DNA from: Kibdelosporangium philippinense
Lineage (GTDB): Bacteria > Actinomycetota > Actinomycetes > Mycobacteriales > Pseudonocardiaceae
Length of the DNA: 64,000 nucleotides
Assembly (NCBI RefSeq): GCF_021390435.2
Contig: NZ_JAJVCN010000002.1
Span: forward strand, 2,294,001 to 2,358,000
Direction: 5' to 3'
Each line of letters opens with the position of its first letter. The first letter of the stretch is position 1. A model generated the notes under the pieces. That model saw only the letters and a list, made by a program, of their open reading frames with translations. It had not been told where the DNA came from and did no database searches. Below are positions 35,701-43,025 of the stretch, in pieces. The position numbers were made by a program, and so were the translations under genes.

Positions 35701-36993
35701 TGCGTCGGCGGCGATCCGCTCCGCCAGCCCCGGTGCGTACTGCGGCATCCCGGGCGCCCGCAGCGGCTCCTCGATGATCGCCCGCAACTCATCGGCGTCT
35801 GGCGGGCCGAGCAGCACCACGCGATCATTGAGAATGCCGGCCACGCCCGCGTGCTCGACCAGGTCGCCGACCATGTCGCCGCGCACCGTGATCAGCACCG
35901 ACACCGACCAGCCCACCCGCGGTGCCGTCAACGCGGCCAGGGCACGCAGCACCGTGTCGGGGGCATCCTCGTCATGACGGACGTCCTCGAACTGGTCGAC
36001 CACCACCAGCACCCGCCGCGGGTCGGCGTCAAGAGGCTGCCCCGGCAGCAGATCCGGCAGCGACTCGGGCGTGAGCACCCCCAACGCGTCCGCAGTGATC
36101 TCACGTTCCGGCGCCAGCGGGGCCAGCGCCGTGGCCAGCGCCGCCCAGATCGACCGCTCCACGCCTGGCCGCATCGCCGCGACGGCATGGCCCGCACGCC
36201 GCAGAGCCGGCACGACACCGGCCATGGCCAGCGAGGACTTGCCGACACCGGACGGACCGACAAGCGCGACGAACCGGTCCCGCCGCAGAGCATCGACCAC
36301 GTCCGTCACACGCGCGGAGCGACCGTGGAAGTTCGCTGCGTCGACCTCGCGGAACGGGCGCAACCCGCGGAAGGGCGAGCGCACGAGAGACAGTCGGGTC
36401 AGCTCCGGCCAAGCGCTGGTCAACACACCCGTGGGCAACAGGTAGGACGTGCGGCGCCCGCTGTCTCGCTCCGCCTGCGCCGCGATACCCACGACCGCAT
36501 CAACCGTCTCGTCCCACACCGGCGTGCCGCTAAACCCAGACGCCACAGCGAATCCGGCCGTGCGATCATCGTCGATCTGCACGAGCCCGCCGACGGTACT
36601 GCCACGCAACACGCCAGTCGCCCATACCCCCGCGTCATGCGCGGACGGCACCCCGAAAGCGCGGACCTCATGGCCCCACAACGCGTCGGCCGACACCAGC
36701 CGGGCAGGCCGAGCCCGCTCCGGCGCAGTCTCCAGGACAAGACCCGCGACGTCATACCCGTCGCCGTACGGACTCCACGCCACCACGGTCGACTCGACAT
36801 GCTGATCCGGCGCCACCAAAGGGAAATCGACACGCACCGGCAGCGCCGGCGCCGGGCCCGACCCATCGACCCCCAGCGCCCTGGCCACGACATGTGCACA
36901 CGTAACGACATGCCGGTCACCGACGAGGCAGCCCATACCGACAGGCTCCCGCCCGCGGAACACCCGCACGATCGCCGCGTCCGGCATGCCCAC
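32791..36993 (-). CDS. Trypsin-like protease - nSTAND ATPase - beta-propeller protein
   Basis: 1400 residues. Residues 1-200 are a trypsin-like domain with a complete triad: His34 (VTCAHVVA), Asp81 (GYDVAGLV) and Ser155 (GFSGTPVW). Residues ~205-600 are an nSTAND NTPase: entry motif SPFRGLRPFREVDAANFHGR, Walker A VGPSGVGKSS (Lys252), Walker B VLVVVDQFED. A membrane helix (LRVGAVVAVAMVLAVAGFVWW) follows near 630-655, then a long WD40-like propeller to the end, probably the sensor. There is no signal peptide, so the protease side is cytoplasmic. Start GTG 36993 (GGGGAGG). Likely an immunity or cell-death switch that cleaves a target on ATP-dependent activation; target unknown. Confidence 0.9.
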   Translation of the reverse strand: MGMPDAAIVRVFRGREPVGMGCLVGDRHVVTCAHVVARALGVDGSGPAPALPVRVDFPLVAPDQHVESTVVAWSPYGDGYDVAGLVLETAPERARPARLVSADALWGHEVRAFGVPSAHDAGVWATGVLRGSTVGGLVQIDDDRTAGFAVASGFSGTPVWDETVDAVVGIAAQAERDSGRRTSYLLPTGVLTSAWPELTRLSLVRSPFRGLRPFREVDAANFHGRSARVTDVVDALRRDRFVALVGPSGVGKSSLAMAGVVPALRRAGHAVAAMRPGVERSIWAALATALAPLAPEREITADALGVLTPESLPDLLPGQPLDADPRRVLVVVDQFEDVRHDEDAPDTVLRALAALTAPRVGWSVSVLITVRGDMVGDLVEHAGVAGILNDRVVLLGPPDADELRAIIEEPLRAPGMPQYAPGLAERIAADAPSVSLALLQFSLTMLWERQRAGVIEHTGYAEIGGITGAVGRYAEGIWTDLDPESADTAWRLFLQLLSPFGDTGYARRRLDMSALSDPLREVADRLTTTRLITVDDDGRGGRMVELAHEQLVAGWPRLRGWADRERQFRRWQDDIARQTDRWRAANRERALLPRGSELRTAVRRVNEHPDNVQHGELEFVRAAQRSRRRTLALRVGAVVAVAMVLAVAGFVWWQRVADRRAEELAQLQADADRTLDAIDSAPRTVRERLLIGLRAGAVAATERTDARLSEDVVALRHVTTVTDLRSTAIDHEAVDPTGTRMARTDGLTNRVTITPLNGNAAATFFTLSPDLDLANRVTFVDADTVAVSAKRLAPSDKVVGEDVIELRDVTTGTLARSITPNPGKLSSDNPQALNVDRTGRTLAYGEPKSRTLSLIELDGPGRVDLTLDTPLRGENSAGSTLVAVRGPDSVILLEPRGPDGTYPLVSVSPAGRIRLPTMPNGGLVHNNADDVIMAGCFDDKAVKRHVVIGLAERHMYREREVHGSTCDPDELRLDRTGRWLIARFRAGTGTDVLAVWSLDGAQPDRRFAVPAVVPGEDRAIAAADIAADGSGRVVLRDDENALGVHIPAMSTLDSTLAAAEVVQFSPDATHVYVLCIDGSLQAWDMRSGAMVGAGETKRPRDPYAEVVEQALAVSPDGRWVVTADLDGGPNRMVDIHEAPGLRKIGELTLPELSLADVELAFTGPDELLTHIGRHVITWDLRTMRERRAVEIPQRQDNEGPVGPAYVLPASREIVVVYTDGTVTRLHSGGGNHMADFRLPYDVSREVVAAAHDSGILALALADRVELWDLATRARVDSLPVSGRVGHLEVTNSGATVEIRYATRDKRPENLPADNGVHHPDPLGPNTLRWERNGVFATGTATPGHTSDGGHLLNIHPVPALVPADTATARAAICRVVGTDDLPAELTNTLPEPARRVTGCP

Positions 36994-37121
36994 CGGCGCC
37001 TCCCCTCCCCTGCGCGATTAACGGAACGCGCCCGACCAATTACCGTAGCGTGCCATCGACGGCCACCCAGAAAACGCATCAGCTCGATAGCGATTCGTGA
37101 TCCCCACCAACCGACACAGCC

Positions 37122-37502
37122 ATGCCGAGACTCGGCGTACGGGAAGCCCACGCTGGCGCATCCCTTGACATCACAGTGCTCGAGGACATCGAGGGTGCCA
37201 TCGTCCTGGTGGTCACGGCCGAACTTGATCTCGCCACGGCTCCTCCGCTGGACAGGGCCATGGTGGCGACGCTGAACGACTCGGTGAACAGGCTGCTGGT
37301 GGTGGACCTGAGCGGCCACGCATTCCTGGCGTCGGCCTGGATGTCAGCGCATCTGAAAGCACAACAGATGGCCGAAGAACGCCACGTCACGATGCGGTTC
37401 GTGGTCTCTCCGGCACGGCCTGCATGCCGGGTGCGCGAAATTGCAGGCCTCTCGGGGGTTCTCGGTGTCTATCCGACCGTCGCAGCGGCCGTGGGCGAGT
37501 AG
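37122..37502 (+). CDS. STAS-domain (anti-sigma-factor antagonist type) protein
   Basis: 126 residues, one STAS domain: IVLVVTAELDLATAPPLDRAM, then LLVVDLSGHAFLASAWMSAHLK. The switch region normally reads D-S-[ST]-G; here it is ASAW, so the usual phosphorylated serine context is altered (one Ser remains). Divergent from the trypsin-nSTAND gene, with 128 bp between starts. No anti-sigma kinase is nearby. Confidence 0.75.
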   Translation: MPRLGVREAHAGASLDITVLEDIEGAIVLVVTAELDLATAPPLDRAMVATLNDSVNRLLVVDLSGHAFLASAWMSAHLKAQQMAEERHVTMRFVVSPARPACRVREIAGLSGVLGVYPTVAAAVGE

Positions 37503-37691
37503 CTGGAGTTCCAGCTCTCGTCGACACGACCACTGATTCGTGGTTTGACGGTGTTGAGAACGAAGTGAACACTAGCCGCCCTGATGGGCGTGCACCTCCC
37601 CCTCGGCACGTTCGTCACGGTCAGCCCGCCGGTTCTATCTCGTGGGAACGGGCGGGCTGGCTCATCTCCAGTGTGTACCGCCGATCTGAGG

Positions 37692-37906
37692 TCAGGTTTG
37701 GTTCGCATCCCAGCGTTGGCCGTATACGTGAACGAGACGGATTTCGCTCTCGTCCGGCGTGTCCCGTCCCCAGTAGACGATGTGCTGCTTGCGCATCGCG
37801 GTGTGGACGACGGTAAACCACAGTTCCTACTCCTGGGGGCTTTGGGGGCGTGATCGGCATACACCAGATACTCGCCGCAGACAGGGCAACGCCCTGCTGT
37901 CGTCAT
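37692..37906 (-). pseudogene. Decayed C-terminus of a group II intron-encoded protein
   Basis: In one frame: TTAGRCPVCGEYLVYADHAP, the HNH zinc motif of group II intron maturases. In another: WFTVVHTAMRKQHIVYWGR and IRLVHVYGQRW, the matching tail. Two frames and no reverse transcriptase upstream mean it is a fragment. The rest of 37503-38109 holds no gene I recognise; a minus-strand scrap near 37950-38060 (DPERAACQVLVHPDHRVLGN) is unassigned. Confidence 0.5.
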
Positions 37907-38109
37907 CCATTGTGGACCTAATCTGCCCGAAAATGCGCCTCGATCGGGTTGCCCAGGACGCGGTGGTCGGGGTGAACCAGAACCTGGCACGCCGCACGCT
38001 CCGGATCCTGCTGAACCAAGTCGTGTCGCCCGGATCCTGACGAAGAACTGATCCTTGAAAGCCGCATGCCTGCCGCCCGCGAGGCAGCAGGCTCTCGTCT
38101 GTGTGCCGA

Positions 38110-38137
38110 TTGCACTGCTACTGTCTAATGGTATGAT
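38110..38137 (+). promoter_or_regulatory. Promoter of the Rieske oxygenase operon
   Basis: TTGCAC (38110-38115) and TATGAT (38132-38137) with a 16-bp spacer. The start point would fall near 38144, leaving a ~25-nt leader with GGGAGG before ATG 38170. The -10 lies inside the operator-like sequence at 38127-38142. Confidence 0.6.
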
Positions 38138-38142
38138 AGTTA
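38127..38142 (+). promoter_or_regulatory. Candidate GntR operator, site 1
   Basis: AATGGTATGATAGTTA overlaps the -10 of the oxygenase promoter. It shares TGGTATxA with sites at 50530 and 52667 and, inverted, at 43004. A repressor bound here would block polymerase. Confidence 0.55.
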
Positions 38143-38169
38143 GCACTTCAGGCGTCGGGAGGCACGAGG

Positions 38170-39456
38170 ATGCTCAGACGAGAGATCAATGAGCTGTTGA
38201 CGCAGACAGGACCTGGCACTGCGATGGGAGACCTCTTCCGTCAGTACTGGATCCCCGCGTTCCTCGCCGAGGAATTGCCGGAGGACGACTGTCCCCCGGT
38301 GCGTCTCAAGATCCTCTCCGAGCGGCTGATCGGCTTCCGTGACAGCAACGGCCGCTACGGCCTGATCGATGAGTTCTGCGCCCACCGCGGCGCGTCGCTG
38401 TGGTTCGGCCGCAACGAGGAAGGCGGGCTGCGCTGCGCCTACCACGGCTGGAAGTACGACATCACCGGCCAGTGCCTCGAGGTGCCGTCCGAACCGGACA
38501 ACAGCACCTTCTGCACGAACGTCAAGCTGACGTCGTACCCGCTGGTCAAGATCGGTGACATCCTCTGGACGTACATGGGCGACCCGGCCAAGCAGCCACC
38601 GCCGCCCGAGTTCGAGTTCGTCCACGTCCCACCGGAGCAGACGTACACGTCGAAGCGCTGGCAGGAGAGCAACTGGCTGCAGGCGCTCGAAGGCGGCATC
38701 GACTCGAGCCACGTGTCGTGGCTGCATTCCGGCGCTCTCAAGAGTGACCCATTGTTCAAGGGCGCCAGGGGAAACAAGTACAACATGAACGACCTCAAGC
38801 CGTTTTTCGAGGTCGCCGAGGCCGACGGCGGGTTGTTCGTCGGCGCACGCCGCACGGCCGAGGACGGCAACTACTACTGGCGTATCACCCCGTGGGTCAT
38901 GCCCGCGTTCACACTTGTCCCACCGCGCGGCGATCACCCCGTGCACGGCCACTTCTGGGTGCCGATCGACGACGAGAACTGCTGGGTCTACACGTTCGAC
39001 TACCATCCGGTCCGCGCACTGACCCCCGAGGAGCGCCAGGCCATGATGGACGGTTTCGGAGTGCACAGCGAGAACATCCCCGGCACCTACCGCCCGGTGC
39101 AGAACAAGGACAACGACTACCAGATGGATCGTGCGGCGCAACGGCGCGGCGAGCACTACTCGGGTGTCCGGGGCATCGCGATCCAGGACGCGTCCCTGCA
39201 GGAGAGTCTCGGCCCGATCGTCGACCGCACCAAGGAACGGCTCGTCGCCGCGGACAGCGGCATCATAAAGGCACGCCAGAAGTTGCGGCAGGCGGCGCTC
39301 GCGCTTCGGGACGAGGGAATCGCTCCGCCCGGCGTGGATCCGGCGCACCACCGGGTCCGGTCCGCCGCGGTCCTGCTTCCCAAACAGGAGTCGTTTCTGG
39401 AGGCGAGCCGCGACGCGGTCACCGTGATGCCCGGCGTCCCGCAGCACTCGGTGTGA
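38170..39456 (+). CDS. Rieske non-heme iron oxygenase, large subunit (phthalate 4,5-dioxygenase type)
   Basis: 428 residues. Rieske 2Fe-2S ligands: FCAHRGASLW (Cys-x-His), then LRCAYHGWKYD (Cys-x-x-His). Mononuclear iron region EGGIDSSHVSWLH supplies the two His; a C-terminal acidic ligand is expected. The single-subunit architecture matches the phthalate 4,5-dioxygenase/LigXa group, which hydroxylate or demethylate aromatic acids using a ferredoxin and reductase; both partners are encoded nearby at 48150-49687. First gene of the plus-strand run 38170-41632 and preceded by operator site 1. Substrate not determinable. Confidence 0.88.
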   Translation: MLRREINELLTQTGPGTAMGDLFRQYWIPAFLAEELPEDDCPPVRLKILSERLIGFRDSNGRYGLIDEFCAHRGASLWFGRNEEGGLRCAYHGWKYDITGQCLEVPSEPDNSTFCTNVKLTSYPLVKIGDILWTYMGDPAKQPPPPEFEFVHVPPEQTYTSKRWQESNWLQALEGGIDSSHVSWLHSGALKSDPLFKGARGNKYNMNDLKPFFEVAEADGGLFVGARRTAEDGNYYWRITPWVMPAFTLVPPRGDHPVHGHFWVPIDDENCWVYTFDYHPVRALTPEERQAMMDGFGVHSENIPGTYRPVQNKDNDYQMDRAAQRRGEHYSGVRGIAIQDASLQESLGPIVDRTKERLVAADSGIIKARQKLRQAALALRDEGIAPPGVDPAHHRVRSAAVLLPKQESFLEASRDAVTVMPGVPQHSV

Positions 39457-39458
39457 CG

Positions 39459-39965
39459 ATGAAACCCATCCTGCTCAACAGTTGCGCGCGGGCCGCGACC
39501 ACGGCCGAGGCCCGCTTCCGGATCGACGCGCCGATCGCGCCGGCAAGGGCCACTCGCGTCATCGCACTGGATCACAGGGCCGAGGCGGTGGTCCACCGCG
39601 TCGCTGGGCAGCCGTGGGCTGACGCACGGTTCTTCACGTGCAAGTCCCCGGCTGGCAACGGGTCTTCGAGCAACGTCGCCGACCTCGTGCTGATCTCCTC
39701 GGACGGCTCAGAGTCTCGCCTGTCCGAGGTCCTTACCGGGGCGGACGTAGTGGTGATGGTGGCGACGGAGAACGACGGAGCCACGGCGGCGTCCGCGATC
39801 GGCGACGCCTGCACCTTGCGCGGGATCATGACCGCCGGGCTGGTGCTGGCCGGCAGTCATGACGCCGGAGCGGCAGTGTCGGCGCTGCGGCCGCATGCCA
39901 GGGTGATCATGGTGACCTACGACGAGCACGATGTGTCCGAAGTGCTCACCGCGCTGCGGGCGTGA
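39459..39965 (+). CDS. Unknown Rossmann-like protein of the catabolic operon
   Basis: 168 residues. The strand-rich segments ADVVVMVATENDGATAASAIG, RGIMTAGLVLAG and ARVIMVTYDEHDVSEVLTAL suggest a small alpha/beta domain, but I do not recognise the family. It starts 2 bp after the oxygenase stop, and its stop overlaps the next start, so it is embedded in the operon. A partner or regulator of the PanB-like enzyme is possible. Confidence 0.65.
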   Translation: MKPILLNSCARAATTAEARFRIDAPIAPARATRVIALDHRAEAVVHRVAGQPWADARFFTCKSPAGNGSSSNVADLVLISSDGSESRLSEVLTGADVVVMVATENDGATAASAIGDACTLRGIMTAGLVLAGSHDAGAAVSALRPHARVIMVTYDEHDVSEVLTALRA

Positions 39966-39973
39966 GGGACGGC

Positions 39974-40780
39974 ATGGACGACAAGATCACCGTGCCCGTG
40001 CTGCGGGCGATGAAGCCGGCCGGGAAGAAGATCGTCGGTGTGGTGGTCTGGGACTACCAGATGGCTAGGATCGCCGACCGGGCGGGCGTCGACATCGTCT
40101 CGGTCGGCGACACCGTCGGCGTCAACCTCTGGGGTCAGGCGAACCCGTTGGCGGTGACGATGGACCAGATGATCATCGTCACCCAGGCGGTCCGGCGGGG
40201 AGTCAAGCGCGCGCTGGTCAGCGCCGACTTCCCGTTCGGACCGCTGCAAGAGGGGCCGGACAGCGCGGTGCGGGCCGCGATCCGGCTCGTGAAGGAGGCA
40301 GGCGTCGACCTGGTGAAGCTTGACGGCGCCGCCGACCACCTCGACGCCGTCACCGCAGTCACCCGCGCGGGAATCCCTGTGTTCGCCCAATTCGGGATCA
40401 CGCCGCAAACCGCGCTGCGCTATGGCGTGCCGTACACGGGCGCGTCGAACGCGCAGGTGCCGGAAGAGATGACGGCGGAACTCGTCGCCGAGGCTAGGGC
40501 GCTCGAGGCAGCGGGTGCGGTGCTGCTCAACTTCACCAATTCCGGGCCGGTTGTCGGCGCCGAGGTGGCCCGATCGGTGTCCGTGCCGGTCGTCGGCGGC
40601 TTCGGAGGCGGACCATGGCTCGACGGACGGATGCGGATGGCCAACGCGGCGATCGGCTACGCGGCGTCCGGATTGGACAATCCGCCGGACACGTACGCGA
40701 ACGTGGCGCGGATCAGCTTCGACGCGATCAGCACATACGCGGACGACGTGCGCGGCGGCCGCCAGATCAAAGGCAGCTGA
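39974..40780 (+). CDS. PanB-like (ketopantoate hydroxymethyltransferase family) protein
   Basis: 268 residues, PEP/isocitrate-lyase-like TIM barrel. Family marks: RIADRAGVDIVSVGDTVGVNLWG (metal-binding Asp), ALVSADFPFGPLQEGPDSAV, VKLDGAADHLDAVTAVTRAGIPVFAQFGITPQ. True PanB makes ketopantoate; a copy inside an aromatic operon more likely performs an aldol or retro-aldol step on an oxo-acid. That is inference. ATG 39974 with GAGGGA; GTG 39962, overlapping the previous stop as GTGA, is an alternative. Confidence 0.82.
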   Translation: MDDKITVPVLRAMKPAGKKIVGVVVWDYQMARIADRAGVDIVSVGDTVGVNLWGQANPLAVTMDQMIIVTQAVRRGVKRALVSADFPFGPLQEGPDSAVRAAIRLVKEAGVDLVKLDGAADHLDAVTAVTRAGIPVFAQFGITPQTALRYGVPYTGASNAQVPEEMTAELVAEARALEAAGAVLLNFTNSGPVVGAEVARSVSVPVVGGFGGGPWLDGRMRMANAAIGYAASGLDNPPDTYANVARISFDAISTYADDVRGGRQIKGS

Positions 40781-40783
40781 CCC

Positions 40784-41632
40784 ATGCCCACAACGACAAT
40801 CGACGGTATCCGCACCCGTTATGAGGTGACCGGTGACGGGCCGCCGCTGCTGATGTTCTCGCCGGGCGGCTTCAACGCCTCATTGGAAACCTGGCGGACC
40901 CAAGGCATCTACCGGCGGCTCGATCTGCTCCCCCAATTGGCGGAGCGGTACACGTGCATCACGTTCGACAAGCGCGAGACAGGCGAGTCGGGCGGCCGGA
41001 TCGAGCGCATCGGCTGGGCGTCGTACGCGTCGCAGGGCATCGGGTTGCTCGACCATTTGGATATCGAGCGGGCGCACCTGATGGGCGGCTGCATCGGTTG
41101 CTCAATCGCCACAATGACGGCCGTGACCTACTCCGACCGGGTGTCAAGCATGGTGCTCTACTCCCCCGCTGGCGGTCCGCGCTACCGCATGGGGCAGCAC
41201 GCGCGCCTCGGTCGACACCTCGCGTACGTCGCCGAGCACGGCCTCGCCGCGGTCGTCGAGTTGGCGCGCAACAGTTCCGACAGCTTCACCCAGGATCCGC
41301 GAGTGGGCCCGTGGGTCACGGTGCTCCGTCGGGACACCATGTTCGCAGAGAGCTACGCGGCCTACGATGCAGCCCGCTACGCCTTGGTCGTCACTGGCAT
41401 GTCCCGGCTGCTCTTCGATCGTGACACCGTGCCTGGCCCTGAGCCGGAGGACCTGATGCTGCTGGACATTCCGGCGCTGATCGTGCCCGGCGAGGACACC
41501 TCGCACGCACCGTCGGCGGCGCGATATCTGCAGGAGTGCTTGCCCCACGCGGAGTTCTGGGACGCACCGGTCGCGGAGCAAACGGCCGAGACGGCACCGA
41601 AACGCGTTATGGCGTTCCTCGACCAGGTCTAG
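40784..41632 (+). CDS. Alpha/beta hydrolase with cysteine nucleophile
   Basis: 282 residues. Strand order and the acid (VPGEDTSHAPSAA) fit an alpha/beta hydrolase. The nucleophile elbow reads MGGCIGCSIA, Gly-x-Cys-x-Gly instead of Gly-x-Ser-x-Gly, as in dienelactone-hydrolase-like enzymes. The usual terminal His of the triad is less obvious (one appears at PHAEFW). Hydrolysis of a lactone, enol-lactone or C-C bond in the ring-fission products would suit the operon. Starts 3 bp after the PanB-like gene; it converges with the RpiB-like gene with a 4-bp overlap. Confidence 0.8.
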   Translation: MPTTTIDGIRTRYEVTGDGPPLLMFSPGGFNASLETWRTQGIYRRLDLLPQLAERYTCITFDKRETGESGGRIERIGWASYASQGIGLLDHLDIERAHLMGGCIGCSIATMTAVTYSDRVSSMVLYSPAGGPRYRMGQHARLGRHLAYVAEHGLAAVVELARNSSDSFTQDPRVGPWVTVLRRDTMFAESYAAYDAARYALVVTGMSRLLFDRDTVPGPEPEDLMLLDIPALIVPGEDTSHAPSAARYLQECLPHAEFWDAPVAEQTAETAPKRVMAFLDQV

Positions 41633-42072
41633 AAGTTCTTCTCCATCTCCTCGATCTGGTCGAGGCGCTGCTGGTGCCGGTCGCCCTTGAACGGGGTGGT
41701 CAGCCACGTCCGCGTGATCTCGACCGCGTCCTGCGCCGAGATCACCTTCGCGCCGAGCACCAGCACGTTAGTCTTGTTGTGGGCCGCGGAGATCTCGGCG
41801 AGGAACACCGAGTGCCCGAGGCCCGCGCGAATACCGCGGACCTTGTTGCATGCGATCGCCTCGCCGCCGCCGGTTCCGCCGATCACGATCGCCCGCTCGG
41901 CACGCCCGCCGACGACCTCGGCACAGACGTCCGCGCAGAGCGGCGGGTAGTCGACCACCTCGGCGTCGTGTGCGCCGCGATCGTCGACCTCATGCCCTTG
42001 CGTGACAAGCCATTCGGTGAGTTCCTTCTTCATCGGCACGCCGTTGTGGTCGGCCGCGATCGCGATGCGCAT
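41629..42072 (-). CDS. RpiB/LacAB-family sugar-phosphate isomerase-like protein
   Basis: 147 residues. Motifs RIAIAADHNGVPMKKEL, VVDYPPLCADVC and IGGTGGGEAIACNKVRGIRAG are those of ribose-5-phosphate isomerase B. The active-site loop usually reads G-[ST]-G-[NI]-G; here TGGGE. Outside sugar metabolism genes, it may isomerise or tautomerise a catabolic intermediate. Coupled to the upstream decarboxylase-like gene (10 bp). Confidence 0.82.
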   Translation of the reverse strand: MRIAIAADHNGVPMKKELTEWLVTQGHEVDDRGAHDAEVVDYPPLCADVCAEVVGGRAERAIVIGGTGGGEAIACNKVRGIRAGLGHSVFLAEISAAHNKTNVLVLGAKVISAQDAVEITRTWLTTPFKGDRHQQRLDQIEEMEKNF

Positions 42073-42081
42073 GGTGTCCCC

Positions 42082-43002
42082 TCAAGCGGTCAGGTCGAGC
42101 GTGTCCGGCGCGAACAGGTCTTCGACGGCCGGCCTGCGGTCGAGAATCCCTTGCCGCATCGCGTGGTCGATGAGCTTGTCGATCATCGGGCGGTTCGGCG
42201 CGATGCCGTATGGCAGCGGGTCGGTGCCAGTGATCTCCCTGACGCGCCGGTACATCACGTCGGTCGGAGCCGGGTCCGTGATGTCGTCGAGCCCTTGCAC
42301 GTACTTCTGTTTCGCCTGTGCGAAAGCGTCGAACACGGACGCCGCCAGGCCCGGGTGGTCCGCGAGCAGCGAGTCGCGGACGACTACCAGGTGGTTGATC
42401 GGGTACAGGCCGTCTCGGCGCAGTGCGTCGTACGCGGCCTCCTGTGCGTCCGGGATCAGCGGGCGTCCTTTCACCCCGATGGCCGCTGCCAGCTCACCAT
42501 CCGCCACCATCGTCGCCAGGTCGCCACCGGGCGGCATGGGCACCACGTTCGCAGGTGGCCGGTACTCCGCGACGTGCTCGTCGCCGGACAGCACCCACGT
42601 CACCTTGTAGAGGTCGACGCCGTAGTAGTCCTGCAGGATGCCACGCACCCACACGCCTGTGGTGACCGTGTAGCCGCGGTTGACGCCGACCTGACGCCCT
42701 TCGAGGCCCGCCACATCAGAGGTTCCGTTGTGGACGATCGCGCCGTGGTGGAACCCGCGCACCAGGAACACCGGCACCGCGGTGATCGGCTTGCCGTACG
42801 CCTTCGCGCACAGGTAAGTGGTGAACGCCATCTCGCTGACGTCGAACTCCAGGCCACGCACCATCCGCCGGAACGCGTCGACGAGAACCGGCACCTCCTC
42901 GAACTCAAAGGTGAAGCCGCGCGGCGTGAGGTGGCCGTCCTTGAGGGCCTGGTTGTTGCCCTGGGTCCTCGTCACAGTCCGCAGAACGGGTAACCTCGGC
43001 AT
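42082..43002 (-). CDS. 4,5-dihydroxyphthalate decarboxylase-like protein (copy 1)
   Basis: 306 residues with a periplasmic-binding-protein fold but no signal peptide: LPVLRTVTRTQGNNQALKDG, EFDVSEMAFTTYLCAKAYG, GLEGRQVGVNRGYTVTTGVW, GVKGRPLIPDAQEAAYDALR. This matches the Pht5-type decarboxylase family. The ATG at 43002 has no ribosome site; TATAAC lies 7 bp upstream, so the mRNA is probably leaderless. A second paralogue is at 47181. Confidence 0.82.
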   Translation of the reverse strand: MPRLPVLRTVTRTQGNNQALKDGHLTPRGFTFEFEEVPVLVDAFRRMVRGLEFDVSEMAFTTYLCAKAYGKPITAVPVFLVRGFHHGAIVHNGTSDVAGLEGRQVGVNRGYTVTTGVWVRGILQDYYGVDLYKVTWVLSGDEHVAEYRPPANVVPMPPGGDLATMVADGELAAAIGVKGRPLIPDAQEAAYDALRRDGLYPINHLVVVRDSLLADHPGLAASVFDAFAQAKQKYVQGLDDITDPAPTDVMYRRVREITGTDPLPYGIAPNRPMIDKLIDHAMRQGILDRRPAVEDLFAPDTLDLTA

Positions 43003-43003
43003 G

Positions 43004-43021
43004 TTAATTGTTATACCATAA
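43004..43021. promoter_or_regulatory. Divergent promoter and candidate GntR operator, site 2
   Basis: TTAATTGTTATACCATAA on the plus strand. It holds TATACC (43012-43017), a -10 for the alcohol dehydrogenase ending 8 bp before its ATG, and on the minus strand TATAAC, a -10 ending 7 bp before the decarboxylase-like ATG. Read on the minus strand it gives TATGGTATAACAATTAA, matching the other sites. Only 23 bp separate the two start codons, so one bound protein would control both. Confidence 0.6.
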
Positions 43022-43025
43022 GACC

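Noticed and set aside
35350..37275. 641-codon open frame on the plus strand
   Set aside because: Exact antisense of the trypsin-nSTAND gene; composition is Arg/His/Pro-rich and matches no family. A GC-skew shadow.
38140..39447. 435-codon minus-strand frame
   Set aside because: Antisense of the Rieske oxygenase, whose cluster motifs are clear on the plus strand.
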